A stretch of 64,000 nt of DNA, taken from NCBI RefSeq assembly GCF_010731895.1, contig NZ_AP022596.1:6262001-6326000 (forward strand), written 5' to 3'. The translations under genes and the position numbers were made by a program. Shown here one piece after another: positions 56,015-64,000 of this stretch; position 1 is the first letter of the stretch; the number at the start of each line of letters is the position of its first letter. The DNA comes from Mycolicibacterium helvum. Its GTDB lineage: Bacteria > Actinomycetota > Actinomycetes > Mycobacteriales > Mycobacteriaceae. The notes under the pieces are model-generated. The model did not search any database, had not been told where the DNA came from, and saw nothing but the letters and a program-made list of their open reading frames with translations.

Positions 56015-57330
56015 TCACTCTGTCTCCGTCGGCGTGAACGCGATGTGCAGTTCGCTGAGCCCGCGCATGATGAACGTCGGCTCGTATCGGTAATGCCGGT
56101 CGCCGGCCGGACCATGGTCGGACTCCGAGATTCTGATATCGGTCATGCGATCCAGAATCCGGTTCAGCGAGATCCGTCCCTCGGCCCTGGCCAGTGGTGC
56201 ACCCGGGCACGAGTGCGCGCCACGGATGAACGCGATGTGCTCGCACACATTCGGCCGGTTAGCGTGGAATTCGTGCGGCTCGTCGAACTTGTCGGCATCC
56301 CGATTGCAGGCGCCGGGCAGCAGCATGACGGTCGTGCCGGCCGGGACAGCCACATCGCCGATAGTCGTTGTCGTGCGTGCCATCCGGAAGTGCGCCTTGA
56401 CCGGGCTCTCCATCCGCAGCGTCTCTTCGAGGAAGGCAGGAATCTTGCTGCGGTCCTCGCGTAGTGCCTGTTCGGATCCCGGGTTATCAGCGATGAACCG
56501 CACCGCCGAACTCACCAGCTTCGTCGTCGTCTCGCTTCCGGCGGCAAACAGGAAGGTCGACAGGTTCACCACATCCGCGAGATCGGGTGTCGACCCGTCT
56601 TCGTACTTGGCCAATGCGAGTCCGGTGAGCACATCGCCACGCGGTGCGCGCCTGCGTTCGTCGAGATAACGGTAGAACCTGTCGTTCAGCCACTCCAGCG
56701 GGTTGTGCGACGTGGGGCCTGCGAGCCGATCTCACCGACGTTCTTACCGGCGAACACCGCCGCGAAGTCCATGTGGTCCTCTGCCGGCACACCCAGCAGG
56801 TCGGCAATGACCAACAGCGAGAAGGGCTTTGCATAGTCGGCAAGGAACTCGCACTGCCCGTTGGCGAGGAAGGTGTCCAGCTGCTGATCGGCCAACCGCC
56901 ACATGAAGTCCTCGTTTTCTTTGAGGCGCTTGGGCGTGAGTAGTGTGTTCATCAGGCCGCGGGTGCGGGTGTGCAGCGGCGGGTCCTGCGACGTGATGTG
57001 TTCAGCCATCGGAACGTTCGCGCTGTGCTGCTCGATCAGCTCGGTGACGTCATCGGACTCACCCGGCGTGATCGGCATGCCCGAGAATGGTCCGGCGACC
57101 GATACACAGGACGAGAACGCCGGGTTCTTGTACACACTCAGGGCGGCGTCATACCCGGTGATAGCCAGCACGTTGAAGGCGGTGGCCGGCACGACCGGAC
57201 ATTTCGACCGCAGGTGATCAAAGTACGGATACGGGTCGGGTACCAGTGTCTCGTCGGTGAAAAGTCCACGACGTCAAAGTCGGAGCCGTCAGGCCGGCGA
57301 CCATCCACAGGGGGCAACGATCCGTCCTCA
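56015..57330 (-). pseudogene. Cytochrome P450 broken by at least two frameshifts
   Basis: The minus strand encodes a complete P450 only if frames are joined. The first frame ends DFDVVDF near 57275. The second continues FTDETLVPDPYPYFDHLRSK to FAGKNVGEIGSQ near 56720. The third resumes at HNPLEWLNDRFYRYLDE and runs to the end. The third part carries I-helix AGSETT, ExxR EETLR and the haem loop FIRGAHSCPG, so the catalytic core is otherwise intact. Each junction is explained by a single-base indel. As sequenced it cannot give a functional enzyme; sequencing error at two sites is the alternative. Confidence 0.8.
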
Positions 57331-57445
57331 ATTCGCCTGGTAGGACAACGATTTAATCTCGATTGCCCCATCACCGTCGATCCGGTGAACGAGATCATGT
57401 CCGCCTTCGGCGACAGCGTGAGTTCCTCGCCGCAGAAATGTTCTG

Positions 57446-57540
57446 ACGCGGTCGATGATCTCCTCGGTCGCCGGGTTGATGTTGGCGAAGGTTCCGGCCT
57501 TACCGCCGACGAGCTTGCCGTCGATCATCATCTTCGGCTC
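57446..57540 (-). pseudogene. N-terminal fragment of an aldehyde dehydrogenase
   Basis: The minus-strand frame reads KMMIDGKLVGGKAGTFANINPATEEIIDRV, the classic ALDH N-terminus (IDGKLV...NPATEE). After this it departs into unrelated sequence that leads to the P450 relic. Only about 30 residues remain of roughly 480. It probably preceded the P450 in an operon. The rest of 57330-57724 contains no other gene. Confidence 0.6.
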
Positions 57541-57723
57541 AAAGCACACATCAGCCACAGTTTCTGCCCATCGGGTACAAAACCTAACTTTTGTTCGGAC
57601 CCTACCCAGTCCCTCACCCGCCGTCAACGATAAAGCAGCCTGCGGACGCGCAGCAGTACAGCGCACCGAGATACTGACGGTCCGCGGCCGCGCTGATCAC
57701 CGTCTCCGGGCCGAAGACCGACG

Positions 57724-58617
57724 CTAACGCAATGTCAGCCACAACAGGCTGCCCAGTCCAGCCAGAATGCAGTAGATGGCAAAGGGAGTCAGCGTTCGAG
57801 TTTCGAAGTAGCGAGTGAGAAACCGCACCGCGAGATAGGCCGCGGCGAACGAGGCGATGCTGCCGGCAAGCACTTGGCCACGGATCCCGTCCCCAAGTGG
57901 ACCGAGTAGGTCGGGAATCTTCAGAACGCCCGCGGCCATAATCACCGGTGTCGCAAGCAGGAAGGAGAACCGCGCGGCTTCTTCATGCGAGAGCCCGCGC
58001 AGCAAGCCGGCGACCATCGTCACACCGGAACGGCTGATGCCCGGTAAGAGTGCCAGAACCTGAGCTGACCCGACGACCAATCCCTCGAGCAAAGGCATGT
58101 CAGCGATGCGCGCGTCGACAGCATCTAAGCTTGACGCCGACTGTACGACCGCGCTAGCACGTTTCCGAAGCCGTTCTCCCACAAACAGAATGACGCCGTT
58201 GGCGATCAGGAAACTGGCTGCCGGTATCGGACGACCCAGTGTGGTCCGGAACAGATGTTCCAGCGCCAGGCCGCTGACGCCGACGGGGATCGTCGCAACG
58301 ATCACCAGCCACGCCAGACGCTCGGCGGGCGAACTGATCCGGCGGTACCGCAGCGAGGTTACGAAGCCGCCGATGATCGCCACCCAGTCCCGCCAGAAGA
58401 ACATCAACAAGGCGAGCGCCGTCGCCACATGTAGCCCGACGATGAACGCCAAATAGGGTGATTCGGGTGCGGAGACGTCAAGGTCTTGCGCCCAACTGCG
58501 ACCCATCAGTGCCGGCACCAGTATCGAGTGCCCGAGACTGGACACCGGGAAGAGTTCGGTGACTCCCTGAAATGCGCCCACGACGACCGCCTCCAGGTAG
58601 CTGAGATGAGCGCTCAC
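57724..58617 (-). CDS. uppP: Undecaprenyl-diphosphatase (BacA/UppP)
   Basis: 297 residues from the GTG at 58617, which overlaps the stop of the small upstream frame (GTGA). Integral membrane with the family motifs AVVVGAFQGVTELFPVSSLGHSIL and LALLPGISRSGVTMVAGLLRGLSHEEAARFSFLLATPVI. It recycles undecaprenyl (decaprenyl) pyrophosphate for cell-wall synthesis and confers bacitracin tolerance. The first motif has Gln instead of the usual Glu in (E/Q)G-V-T-E. Located close to a two-component locus and downstream of one of its putative binding sites. Confidence 0.93.
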   Translation of the reverse strand: MSAHLSYLEAVVVGAFQGVTELFPVSSLGHSILVPALMGRSWAQDLDVSAPESPYLAFIVGLHVATALALLMFFWRDWVAIIGGFVTSLRYRRISSPAERLAWLVIVATIPVGVSGLALEHLFRTTLGRPIPAASFLIANGVILFVGERLRKRASAVVQSASSLDAVDARIADMPLLEGLVVGSAQVLALLPGISRSGVTMVAGLLRGLSHEEAARFSFLLATPVIMAAGVLKIPDLLGPLGDGIRGQVLAGSIASFAAAYLAVRFLTRYFETRTLTPFAIYCILAGLGSLLWLTLR

Positions 58618-58942
58618 GGTGTCCCGCCAACCACCGGGCGGCTCGCCCGGGTCGGACGTAGGAACAGTGTCAGGACCATTACCGCGCCGTAGCACAGCAA
58701 CACGATCAACACCGCCATACCGGTTTTCAGCTCACCCGAGATGGATGCGCCGATATACACAGCCACAAAGATCGCTGCGACCATCGCAATCGCCGTGCCC
58801 ACTCCGATTTGATCAGGAATGCCACCGGGGTCAACACCACGATGCCGGTCTCCAGCCCTTCCCGCACCCCGATCAGCGCACTGCCGAGCAACTGAGCGTT
58901 AATCGACGAGACTCCTCCGCCGATGACGCGATTGTCTATCAC
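58614..58942 (-). pseudogene. FTR1-like iron permease remnant and small membrane frame
   Basis: The minus strand begins with an FTR1 N-terminus: INAQLLGSALIGVREGLETGIVVL...AFLIKSE, with the REGLE iron-binding motif. It then switches frame into IGVGTAIAMVAAIFVAVYIGASISG and ends with one more hydrophobic helix. About 15 residues of the family appear to be missing at the switch, and the later helices are absent. The second frame (62 residues, 58614-58802) is open and coupled to uppP by a GTGA overlap, so it may still be translated as a small membrane protein. Confidence 0.5.
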
Positions 58943-59013
58943 ACAGCGCCTTCCGCTCTAGCGATGGCCGAGGGGTGCGGATGGCCCATTCTTGCCTAAC
59001 CTAGTGCCGGCTA

Positions 59014-59030
59014 GCTGAAGGGACGCTGAG
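59014..59030 (+). promoter_or_regulatory. GCTGA direct repeat, copy 1 (upstream of FTR1-remnant/uppP unit)
   Basis: GCTGA-AGGGAC-GCTGAG. Two GCTGA half-sites start 11 bp apart, the spacing used by OmpR-type regulators. On the minus strand a TAGGTT -10-like hexamer begins exactly 10 bp after the repeat, so a bound regulator would cover the -35 region of the uppP unit. Confidence 0.6.
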
Positions 59031-59039
59031 AGTCAGCCG

Positions 59040-59708
59040 TCAGCCGCGCAGGCGGTAGCCGACGCCGCGCACTGTTTCGATGCTGTTGGTCCCGAATGGG
59101 GTATCGATCTTGCGTCGTAGGTACCCGACGTAGACCTCGACAAGATTATCCGGGCCGTCGTAGAACTGGTCCCACACATTGCGCAGGACGTCAGCCTTGG
59201 TTATCACCATGTCCTTGTGCCGCATCAAGTACTCCAACACGCCGAATTCGCGTGGCGTCAGGGCAATCGGTGAGCCCTGACGGTCAACCGAGCGGCGGCC
59301 GGGATCCAGCGAGAGGGTTCCCGCCGTCAGGACGACAGGGCGTTCCGGTGCACCGCGGCGCACCAACGCCCGCAGCCGCGCGACGAGCACACTGAAGGCA
59401 AAGGGCTTGGTCATGTAATCGTCGGCGCCCAAATCGAAGGCATCGACCTGGTCGTACTCACCGTCCTTGGCGGTCAGCATCAAGACCGGAGTCCACACCC
59501 CCTGCGCGCGCAGCCGTCGCAATACCTCATATCCGCTATGGCCCGGCAACATGATGTCGAGAACGACAACGTCGAAGTGGTCCTCGGTCGCGGCATGGAG
59601 TCCCTCCACTCCGTTATCGGCGGCGACTACGACGAAACCTTCGGCCCGCAAACCCATCGACAGCGTCGCCGATAAACGTTGCTCATCTTCAACGAGCAGG
59701 ACCCTCAC
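59040..59708 (-). CDS. OmpR-family response regulator
   Basis: 222 residues. The receiver domain has acidic pocket VEDE, phospho-acceptor D51 (VVVLDIMLPG), and the Thr and Lys of LMLTAKD and MTKPF. The C-terminal winged helix ends VEVYVGYLRRKIDTPFGTNSIETVRGVGYRLRG. It starts 30 bp after the stop of the COG4705-like membrane protein on the same strand and is probably expressed from that promoter. It is closely similar to the second regulator at 62576, with the same DNA-recognition helix region, so both may bind the same sites. Confidence 0.93.
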   Translation of the reverse strand: MRVLLVEDEQRLSATLSMGLRAEGFVVVAADNGVEGLHAATEDHFDVVVLDIMLPGHSGYEVLRRLRAQGVWTPVLMLTAKDGEYDQVDAFDLGADDYMTKPFAFSVLVARLRALVRRGAPERPVVLTAGTLSLDPGRRSVDRQGSPIALTPREFGVLEYLMRHKDMVITKADVLRNVWDQFYDGPDNLVEVYVGYLRRKIDTPFGTNSIETVRGVGYRLRG

Positions 59709-59738
59709 ACCGTGAGGCTACCGTCAGCAGAGCCCCGA

Positions 59739-60950
59739 TCACTTCAGAGTGGCCAGCAACGTGGTTAGTGCCTGCGTCTCGGTCGCGGCGTCGGGATTGC
59801 TCGCGCGCAGCGACGACAACACATCGTCAATCTGCCCATCCACAACGGTCCAACCGGTGTCGTCGAGTGACTTCAGGGTGGATTGGTCGTGATCCCATGC
59901 GGTCTCGAGGTCAGTGATTCGTGTCTTGGCACCGGCTTGATCACCGGCTTGGACCATCACAAGCGTGTCGTGCGTGATGGTGCGAAACTTCACGACCTCG
60001 GCCGGGGGAAACTCTGCCGTGGCCGACTGACCCGCGGGAAGTGTCGCGGTCACCGAAGGCGCGGCCTCCGAATCCGTTTCGGCTGACGCCGCATGCGGCC
60101 GCCCAGCGGTCCACACGAGTAATGCGCCGCAAGCAATCGCGACCACCACGTAGTACCCCAGCATGATCCGTTCGCGCGCCGGATTCCCTTCCAGCTCAGG
60201 CTTCTCCGCCACTGATTCTCTGATCACGTCGGCACGGGTGACGGAAAGGAGGATGACGGTGGCCGATATCGCAACCAGGAACATCACACTGGTAAGACCA
60301 ACACCCAAACCAAGACCCTGCTGCTCACGTGGGAAGCCAAGCCAGTCACCAATATTCGCGCCAAGTGGGCGCGTCAAGATGTAGGCGAGCCAGAACGACA
60401 GGACCGCGTTCGCACCCAATCGCCAGCCGATCACGATCGCGACGATCAGGCCGGCCGGCAACAGCACTGAGGTGCCGGGGCCCCATCCAGTAAGTTCGAG
60501 TGTCCAGTCCCCCACGGCGGTTCCCAGGGCGAACGTCACGAGCACTGCAACCCAATAGAACAACTCTCGCGGCGTGGTGTTGATGCTGTGGATCGACAGC
60601 GTTCGTTCCCGGGCATACCAGACGCCGAAGACGACGGTCAGCACCGCCGCAAATACAGTGGTACTGACTGCGAGCTGAACGCCGAGGCCGTCGGTGAGGA
60701 TGTCCGTGTAGAGCGTGCCCGTCACGCTGATGACGACGACCACCAGCCAGTAGACCACGGGCACATAGCGATCGAGGTATAGCTGCCATGCCAGTACCAC
60801 GCCGAGGGCGATTGTGAAGATGAGCGCGGTCGCAGCCAGCCCCACGCCCAGGGTCATGTTTATCCAGTCCGCGAAACTCTCCCCGACAGTCGTACACAAG
60901 ACCTTGATTATCCAAAACCACACCGTGATCTCGGGAACCTTGCTTTGCAT
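59739..60950 (-). CDS. COG4705-like multi-pass membrane protein
   Basis: 403 residues from the ATG at 60950; the frame is open further upstream but loses coding character. Ten or so membrane helices form two similar halves, each with a repeated motif: VLCTTVGESFADWINMTLGVG, DGLGVQLAVS, FALGTAVGDWTLELTGWG, RPLGANIGDWLGFP. The conserved Gly-(E/D)-x-x-(D/G) repeats are typical of this uncharacterised family. A C-terminal region (about residues 300-403) after the last helix is soluble. It is regularly found beside two-component systems. It is first in a two-gene unit with the response regulator. Confidence 0.75.
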   Translation of the reverse strand: MQSKVPEITVWFWIIKVLCTTVGESFADWINMTLGVGLAATALIFTIALGVVLAWQLYLDRYVPVVYWLVVVVISVTGTLYTDILTDGLGVQLAVSTTVFAAVLTVVFGVWYARERTLSIHSINTTPRELFYWVAVLVTFALGTAVGDWTLELTGWGPGTSVLLPAGLIVAIVIGWRLGANAVLSFWLAYILTRPLGANIGDWLGFPREQQGLGLGVGLTSVMFLVAISATVILLSVTRADVIRESVAEKPELEGNPARERIMLGYYVVVAIACGALLVWTAGRPHAASAETDSEAAPSVTATLPAGQSATAEFPPAEVVKFRTITHDTLVMVQAGDQAGAKTRITDLETAWDHDQSTLKSLDDTGWTVVDGQIDDVLSSLRASNPDAATETQALTTLLATLK

Positions 60951-61015
60951 GACGCGCCTTGCGCTGGTGGCGATTCTCGTCGTCTCGGTCACTCGGCCGA
61001 TGCTATGGGGATCTC

Positions 61016-61031
61016 GCTGAAGTGATGCTGA
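61016..61031 (+). promoter_or_regulatory. GCTGA direct repeat, copy 2 (upstream of membrane protein/response regulator unit)
   Basis: GCTGA-AGTGAT-GCTGA, half-sites 11 bp apart, 66 bp before the start of the membrane protein gene on the minus strand. A TAGCAT -10-like hexamer begins exactly 10 bp after the repeat on that strand, the same geometry as copy 1. Confidence 0.6.
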
Positions 61032-61176
61032 GAAGTTTGGCGCGCCGGCTCCGCGGGCCCAATGTTGCTCGGACCGCTCGAAGAGTTTCGTTGGTCGCAC
61101 AATCGGCCGGTGTGCAGGCCACCGCTCCGATGAACAAAGGTATCGCGCATTCACCGTGGGGCTGTGGGAAGTGGTT

Positions 61177-61193
61177 GCTGAACACACGCTGAG
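61177..61193 (+). promoter_or_regulatory. GCTGA direct repeat, copy 3 (upstream of histidine kinase)
   Basis: GCTGA-ACACAC-GCTGAG, half-sites 11 bp apart, about 35 bp before the histidine kinase start. The repeat is in the same orientation as the gene, unlike the other three copies, so its geometry relative to the promoter differs. Confidence 0.55.
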
Positions 61194-61226
61194 AACCATC
61201 ACGCGTGCACCGTCCGGTGCTGCAGA

Positions 61227-62615
61227 GTGGGTGGGGTGAGCCTGCGCATGCCGCGGTGGAGTATCGCCACCCGATCCGCCGTCATCGCCGGTGTGGTCGT
61301 ACTTGTGGCACTGGCGATCGCCGGTGCGGGTTTGACTGCGCTGTTTTACCGGTCGTTGATTGCCGGCGTCGATGCGGCTGCGTCTGGGCGAGTGCGCGAT
61401 GTCGCCGCGGGATTGCAGGAAGACCCGCCAGCCCAGCTCGACGATCCACTGCTCGCGACGGATCAACGGATCGATGAAGTGCAAATCATCGACACGCATG
61501 GCGCGGTCGTCCGCAAATCCGATAGCGCCCCCGACAATCCGTTGGTCGCGCCCGACAAGATTGGCAACACACTGCTCGTGGGGATAGTCCCGGATCTCCC
61601 CATCGACAGCGATATGCGCATCAGTGCACAAACGCTCGACAGCCCCAACGGGCGGTTCACCGTTCTGGTCGCCGGCGGCGACGAGGCCGTGGAATCAACT
61701 GTCCAAACTGCTGCGATCCTGCTGCTGTTGGCCGCCCCGGTTGTCATGGGAGTGGCGGGAGTTGCCACTTACCGCCTCGTGCGTCGGTCGCTTCGCTCAG
61801 TCGACGCCATTCGGGCGCAGGTCGCCGCTATCAGCACGTCCGATCTCGCCGAACGGGTACCGGTGCCCAGCAGTAACGACGAGATCACCGCGTTGGCCCT
61901 CACCATGAACGACATGCTCGCCCGTATCGAAGCGGGCCATGCGGCTCAACGCCGATTCGTTGGCGACGCCTCACACGAACTGCGCAGCCCATTGACCGCG
62001 ATCATTTCTGCTCTCGACGTCGCGATCGCTCACCCCGACCTGCTCGACGTCGACCTGGCCCGCGAAACACTCGTACCGGAAGCCCAACGGATGCGCACTC
62101 TCGTAGAAGATCTGCTGCTCTTGGCTCGGGCCGACGAGCGCGGTCTTGTCCTCCACCGAGAACTCGTCCGTCTCGACGAGATCGCGGTGGGCGAACTAGC
62201 CCGGCTGCGCCGCACCTGTACTCACGCGACACACATCCACGCCTGCGAGGTGGAGCTGTCCGGCGACGGCCGCGCACTGTCTCGGGTAGTACGTAACCTG
62301 CTTGAAAATGCTGCCCGCCACGCCTTCTCGCGTGTCGAAATTGTTGTATCGGAGGATTGCGATTTCGCTGTTCTGACAGTGTCGGACGATGGGCCGGGAA
62401 TCCCGCCTGCCGATCGACTGCGGGTATTCGACAGGTTTGTGCGCCTCGATAGCGCTCGCTCACGTGCAGGTGGCGGAACAGGGCTCGGATTGTCGATCGC
62501 AGCCGAAATCGTCAACGCGCACGGAGGCACCATCACCGTCGCCGATCGGCTCGGCGGCGGCACCGTCGTGAAGGTTCAGCTCCCACTGAGGGCCGCGTCG
62601 GACTCCAGCCGGTAA
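61227..62615 (+). CDS. Sensor histidine kinase
   Basis: 462 residues from a GTG at 61227 (GTG at 61236 possible). Two membrane helices (about residues 13-40 and 157-185) flank an extracytoplasmic sensor. A HAMP region leads to the H-box ASHELRSPLTAI with His250, then the N-box VVRNLLENAARHA, G1 VSDDGPGIP, F-box VFDRFVR and G2 GGGTGLGLSIA. Its end overlaps the convergent response regulator gene by 40 bp. It is the only kinase here and should serve one or both regulators. Confidence 0.93.
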   Translation: MGGVSLRMPRWSIATRSAVIAGVVVLVALAIAGAGLTALFYRSLIAGVDAAASGRVRDVAAGLQEDPPAQLDDPLLATDQRIDEVQIIDTHGAVVRKSDSAPDNPLVAPDKIGNTLLVGIVPDLPIDSDMRISAQTLDSPNGRFTVLVAGGDEAVESTVQTAAILLLLAAPVVMGVAGVATYRLVRRSLRSVDAIRAQVAAISTSDLAERVPVPSSNDEITALALTMNDMLARIEAGHAAQRRFVGDASHELRSPLTAIISALDVAIAHPDLLDVDLARETLVPEAQRMRTLVEDLLLLARADERGLVLHRELVRLDEIAVGELARLRRTCTHATHIHACEVELSGDGRALSRVVRNLLENAARHAFSRVEIVVSEDCDFAVLTVSDDGPGIPPADRLRVFDRFVRLDSARSRAGGGTGLGLSIAAEIVNAHGGTITVADRLGGGTVVKVQLPLRAASDSSR

Positions 62616-63265
62616 CCGACCCCGCGAATCGTCTCGATCGTGTTGGTACCGAAGGGGATATCGATCTTTCTCCGTAAGTAGCGGACATAGACTTCGACGA
62701 TGTTGTCCGGCCCATCATAGTGGGGATCCCACACGCCCTCGAGAATGTCGACCTTCGTGCACACAGCATCCTTGTTGCGCATCAGATACTCGAGCAGTCC
62801 AAACTCGCGCGGACTGAGGTCGATTGGTGTACCGGCACGTTCGACGATGTGCCGGGCCGGGTCGAGGCTCAGATCGCCGGCGGTCATCGCGACCGGACGC
62901 TCGGGTGCGCCGCGGCGCACCAATGCACGCAGCCGGGCAACGAGAACCACGAACGAGAAAGGCTTAACCAGATAGTCGTCGGCGCCCAGGTCGAAGGCGT
63001 CAGCCTGGTCGTACTCACCGTCCTTGGCCGTCAACATCAACACCGGTGTCCAGACTTCGCGGGCTCGCAGCTGCCGAAGCACCTGATAGCCACTCAGTTC
63101 CGGCAACATGATGTCCAAGACGATGACGTCGAACCGATTCTCGGTGGCTTGCCACAACCCCTCGGGACCGGTCGCCATGTCAACCACCATGAATCCCTCA
63201 GCGCGAAGTCCCATCCTGAGGCTGGACGCGACGTGGGGCTCGTCCTCCACCAGCAGGACCTTCAA
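62576..63265 (-). CDS. OmpR-family response regulator (second)
   Basis: 229 residues. Receiver with D51 (VIVLDIMLPE), VEDE, LMLTAKD and LVKPF. Winged helix with PREFGLLEYLMRNKDAVCTKVDIL and VEVYVRYLRRKIDIPFGTNTIETIRGVGYRL. It is convergent with, and overlaps, the histidine kinase gene. It shares most residues with the regulator at 59040, including the recognition-helix segment, pointing to a recent duplication. Transcription starts upstream in 63266-63660, where repeat copy 4 lies. Confidence 0.93.
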   Translation of the reverse strand: MKVLLVEDEPHVASSLRMGLRAEGFMVVDMATGPEGLWQATENRFDVIVLDIMLPELSGYQVLRQLRAREVWTPVLMLTAKDGEYDQADAFDLGADDYLVKPFSFVVLVARLRALVRRGAPERPVAMTAGDLSLDPARHIVERAGTPIDLSPREFGLLEYLMRNKDAVCTKVDILEGVWDPHYDGPDNIVEVYVRYLRRKIDIPFGTNTIETIRGVGYRLESDAALSGS

Positions 63266-63466
63266 CTCAGTGAACCTCCCCTATCCGACGACCGACCATC
63301 ACCGGCGCCGCCGAACGGCCGACGCGCCAAACTTGGCTCGGAAATCCGCGCATCGGTGTCAACGAGAGCAGATCGAATCTCCGAAGTGGCGCGCCGGCCT
63401 CACTCGGCGGGCCCGAGTCCTGTCCCATCGACCATTGACCGGACATCGCCACGATGTCAGTTCACC

Positions 63467-63483
63467 GCTGAGAGAACGCTGAG
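63467..63483 (+). promoter_or_regulatory. GCTGA direct repeat, copy 4 (upstream of second response regulator)
   Basis: GCTGA-GAGAAC-GCTGAG, half-sites 11 bp apart, about 200 bp before the start of the second response regulator gene. On the minus strand a weaker -10-like hexamer (CATCGT) begins 10 bp downstream. The rest of the 395-bp gap 63266-63659 holds nothing else that I can recognise. Confidence 0.55.
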
Positions 63484-63659
63484 CAGCCGTTACCGGCAGG
63501 TGAGAAGGATTCTCCCAACCAATCCCAGGTGCCGCTCAGTGGGCGCTACACGATCGGCAGGCGCAGCCGCCTCCTAACAGCGGAGGGTCAGGAGCCAAAC
63601 AGATCCTTGTTTCTCTGAATTGCGATGCCGTCGCCTGAATCGGACACGTGCTGAGGGAG

Positions 63660-64000
63660 TCAGTTCATGTTCCAGGGTTCGCCGTAGGTGGTGACGCTGT
63701 CACCGGCCTTGGAGATCAGCCGGGCGAACGGGCGCAGCAGCACACCGCCGGCGGCACCGGTGACGGTGCCGTGGGCGTTGGCCACGGCCACCGAGCCGTT
63801 GGGGCCCGAGACGTCCACCGAGAAGGTGGCGACTTCCTGGATACCGGGGCCGTTGCCTAGATCAGCGCTGATCGAGACACCCGGGAACAGATTTGGAGTG
63901 ATGACCTGATTGAGCGGGTGGAAATTGGTCGGCGAGATACTCACGTCGTCGAGCAGGATGTTGGGCGTGGTGTAGCTGAAGTTGATGCCCACACCCAGCG
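63660..64000 (-). CDS. MspA-family porin (C-terminal part; gene continues beyond the window)
   Basis: About 113 residues are in the window, read from the right edge. They match the end of MspA: GINFSYTTPNILLDD, VITPNLFPGVSISADLGNGPGIQEVATFSVDVSG, NAHGTVTGAAGGVLLRPFARLI and the terminal GDSVTTYGEPWNMN. MspA-type porins form octameric channels in the outer membrane of fast-growing mycobacteria. The loop before VITPNLFPG (VSISPTNFHPLNQ) differs from MspA itself. The N-terminus, including the signal peptide and constriction aspartates, is outside the window. Confidence 0.93.
   Translation of the reverse strand, partial: LGVGINFSYTTPNILLDDVSISPTNFHPLNQVITPNLFPGVSISADLGNGPGIQEVATFSVDVSGPNGSVAVANAHGTVTGAAGGVLLRPFARLISKAGDSVTTYGEPWNMN

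Noticed and set aside
60951..61631. N-terminal extension of the COG4705-like protein frame on the minus strand
   Set aside because: It overlaps the start of the histidine kinase on the other strand and lacks membrane or family character; the ATG at 60950 begins the recognisable protein.

Overview
The window is high-GC actinobacterial DNA from a mycobacterium, most likely a fast-growing Mycolicibacterium. Three things support this. The gene order RDD protein - glnA1 - glnE - glnA2 - two exported proteases - panB - CYTH/CHAD protein - rnpB - RNase H/phosphatase - zinc-ribbon protein - NIF3 - ptkA - ptpA - SURF1 - cobD - DUF2236 protein follows the M. tuberculosis Rv2219A-Rv2237 block. The right edge carries the C-terminus of an MspA-type porin, a family typical of fast growers. 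WS/DGAT, FAAL and F420-type oxidoreductase genes also fit.

Layout. 1-2.1 kb: end of an unidentified gene, hutI and an SDR gene, the last two each with a changed active-site residue. 2.2-4.3 kb: RDD membrane protein and glnA1 with a GlnR box. 4.3-10.1 kb: an insertion between glnA1 and the glnE operon, holding an integrase relic, an exported protein, a resolvase relic, a large cyclase-ATPase and DoxX. 10.1-16 kb: LLM oxidoreductase, thioesterase, glnE and glnA2. 16-22.5 kb: two alpha/beta-hydrolase proteases (the second is the CaeA/Hip1 orthologue), WS/DGAT, panB and an enoyl-CoA hydratase.

22.5-39.4 kb is an accessory metabolic block between panB and the CYTH/CHAD gene. A TetR gene diverges from a three-gene urea-carboxylase-like operon (two DUF1989 proteins and a carboxyltransferase-only protein lacking biotin carboxylase and biotin domains). 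An AcoR/AcxR-type regulator diverges from a six-gene operon: two HyuA-like proteins, a small zinc protein, a HyuB-like protein, an unrecognised protein and a zinc alcohol dehydrogenase. This looks like an acetone/acetophenone-type ketone carboxylase with the alcohol dehydrogenase that would supply the ketone. An unlinked FAAL follows.

39.5-53.7 kb returns to conserved housekeeping genes, including RNase P RNA and the PtkA/PtpA pair (the cobC gene found here in M. tuberculosis is absent), then an amidohydrolase, a DUF4185 exported protein and a tiny secreted four-cysteine protein. 53.8-64 kb has an aldehyde dehydrogenase, a cupin, a frameshifted P450 with an ALDH fragment, UppP preceded by broken FTR1-like sequence, and a two-component locus (membrane protein + response regulator, histidine kinase, second response regulator). 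Four copies of a direct repeat, GCTGA-N6-GCTGA, lie upstream of the transcription units of this locus and are the best candidate for an undescribed local regulon. The window ends in the mspA-like porin gene.
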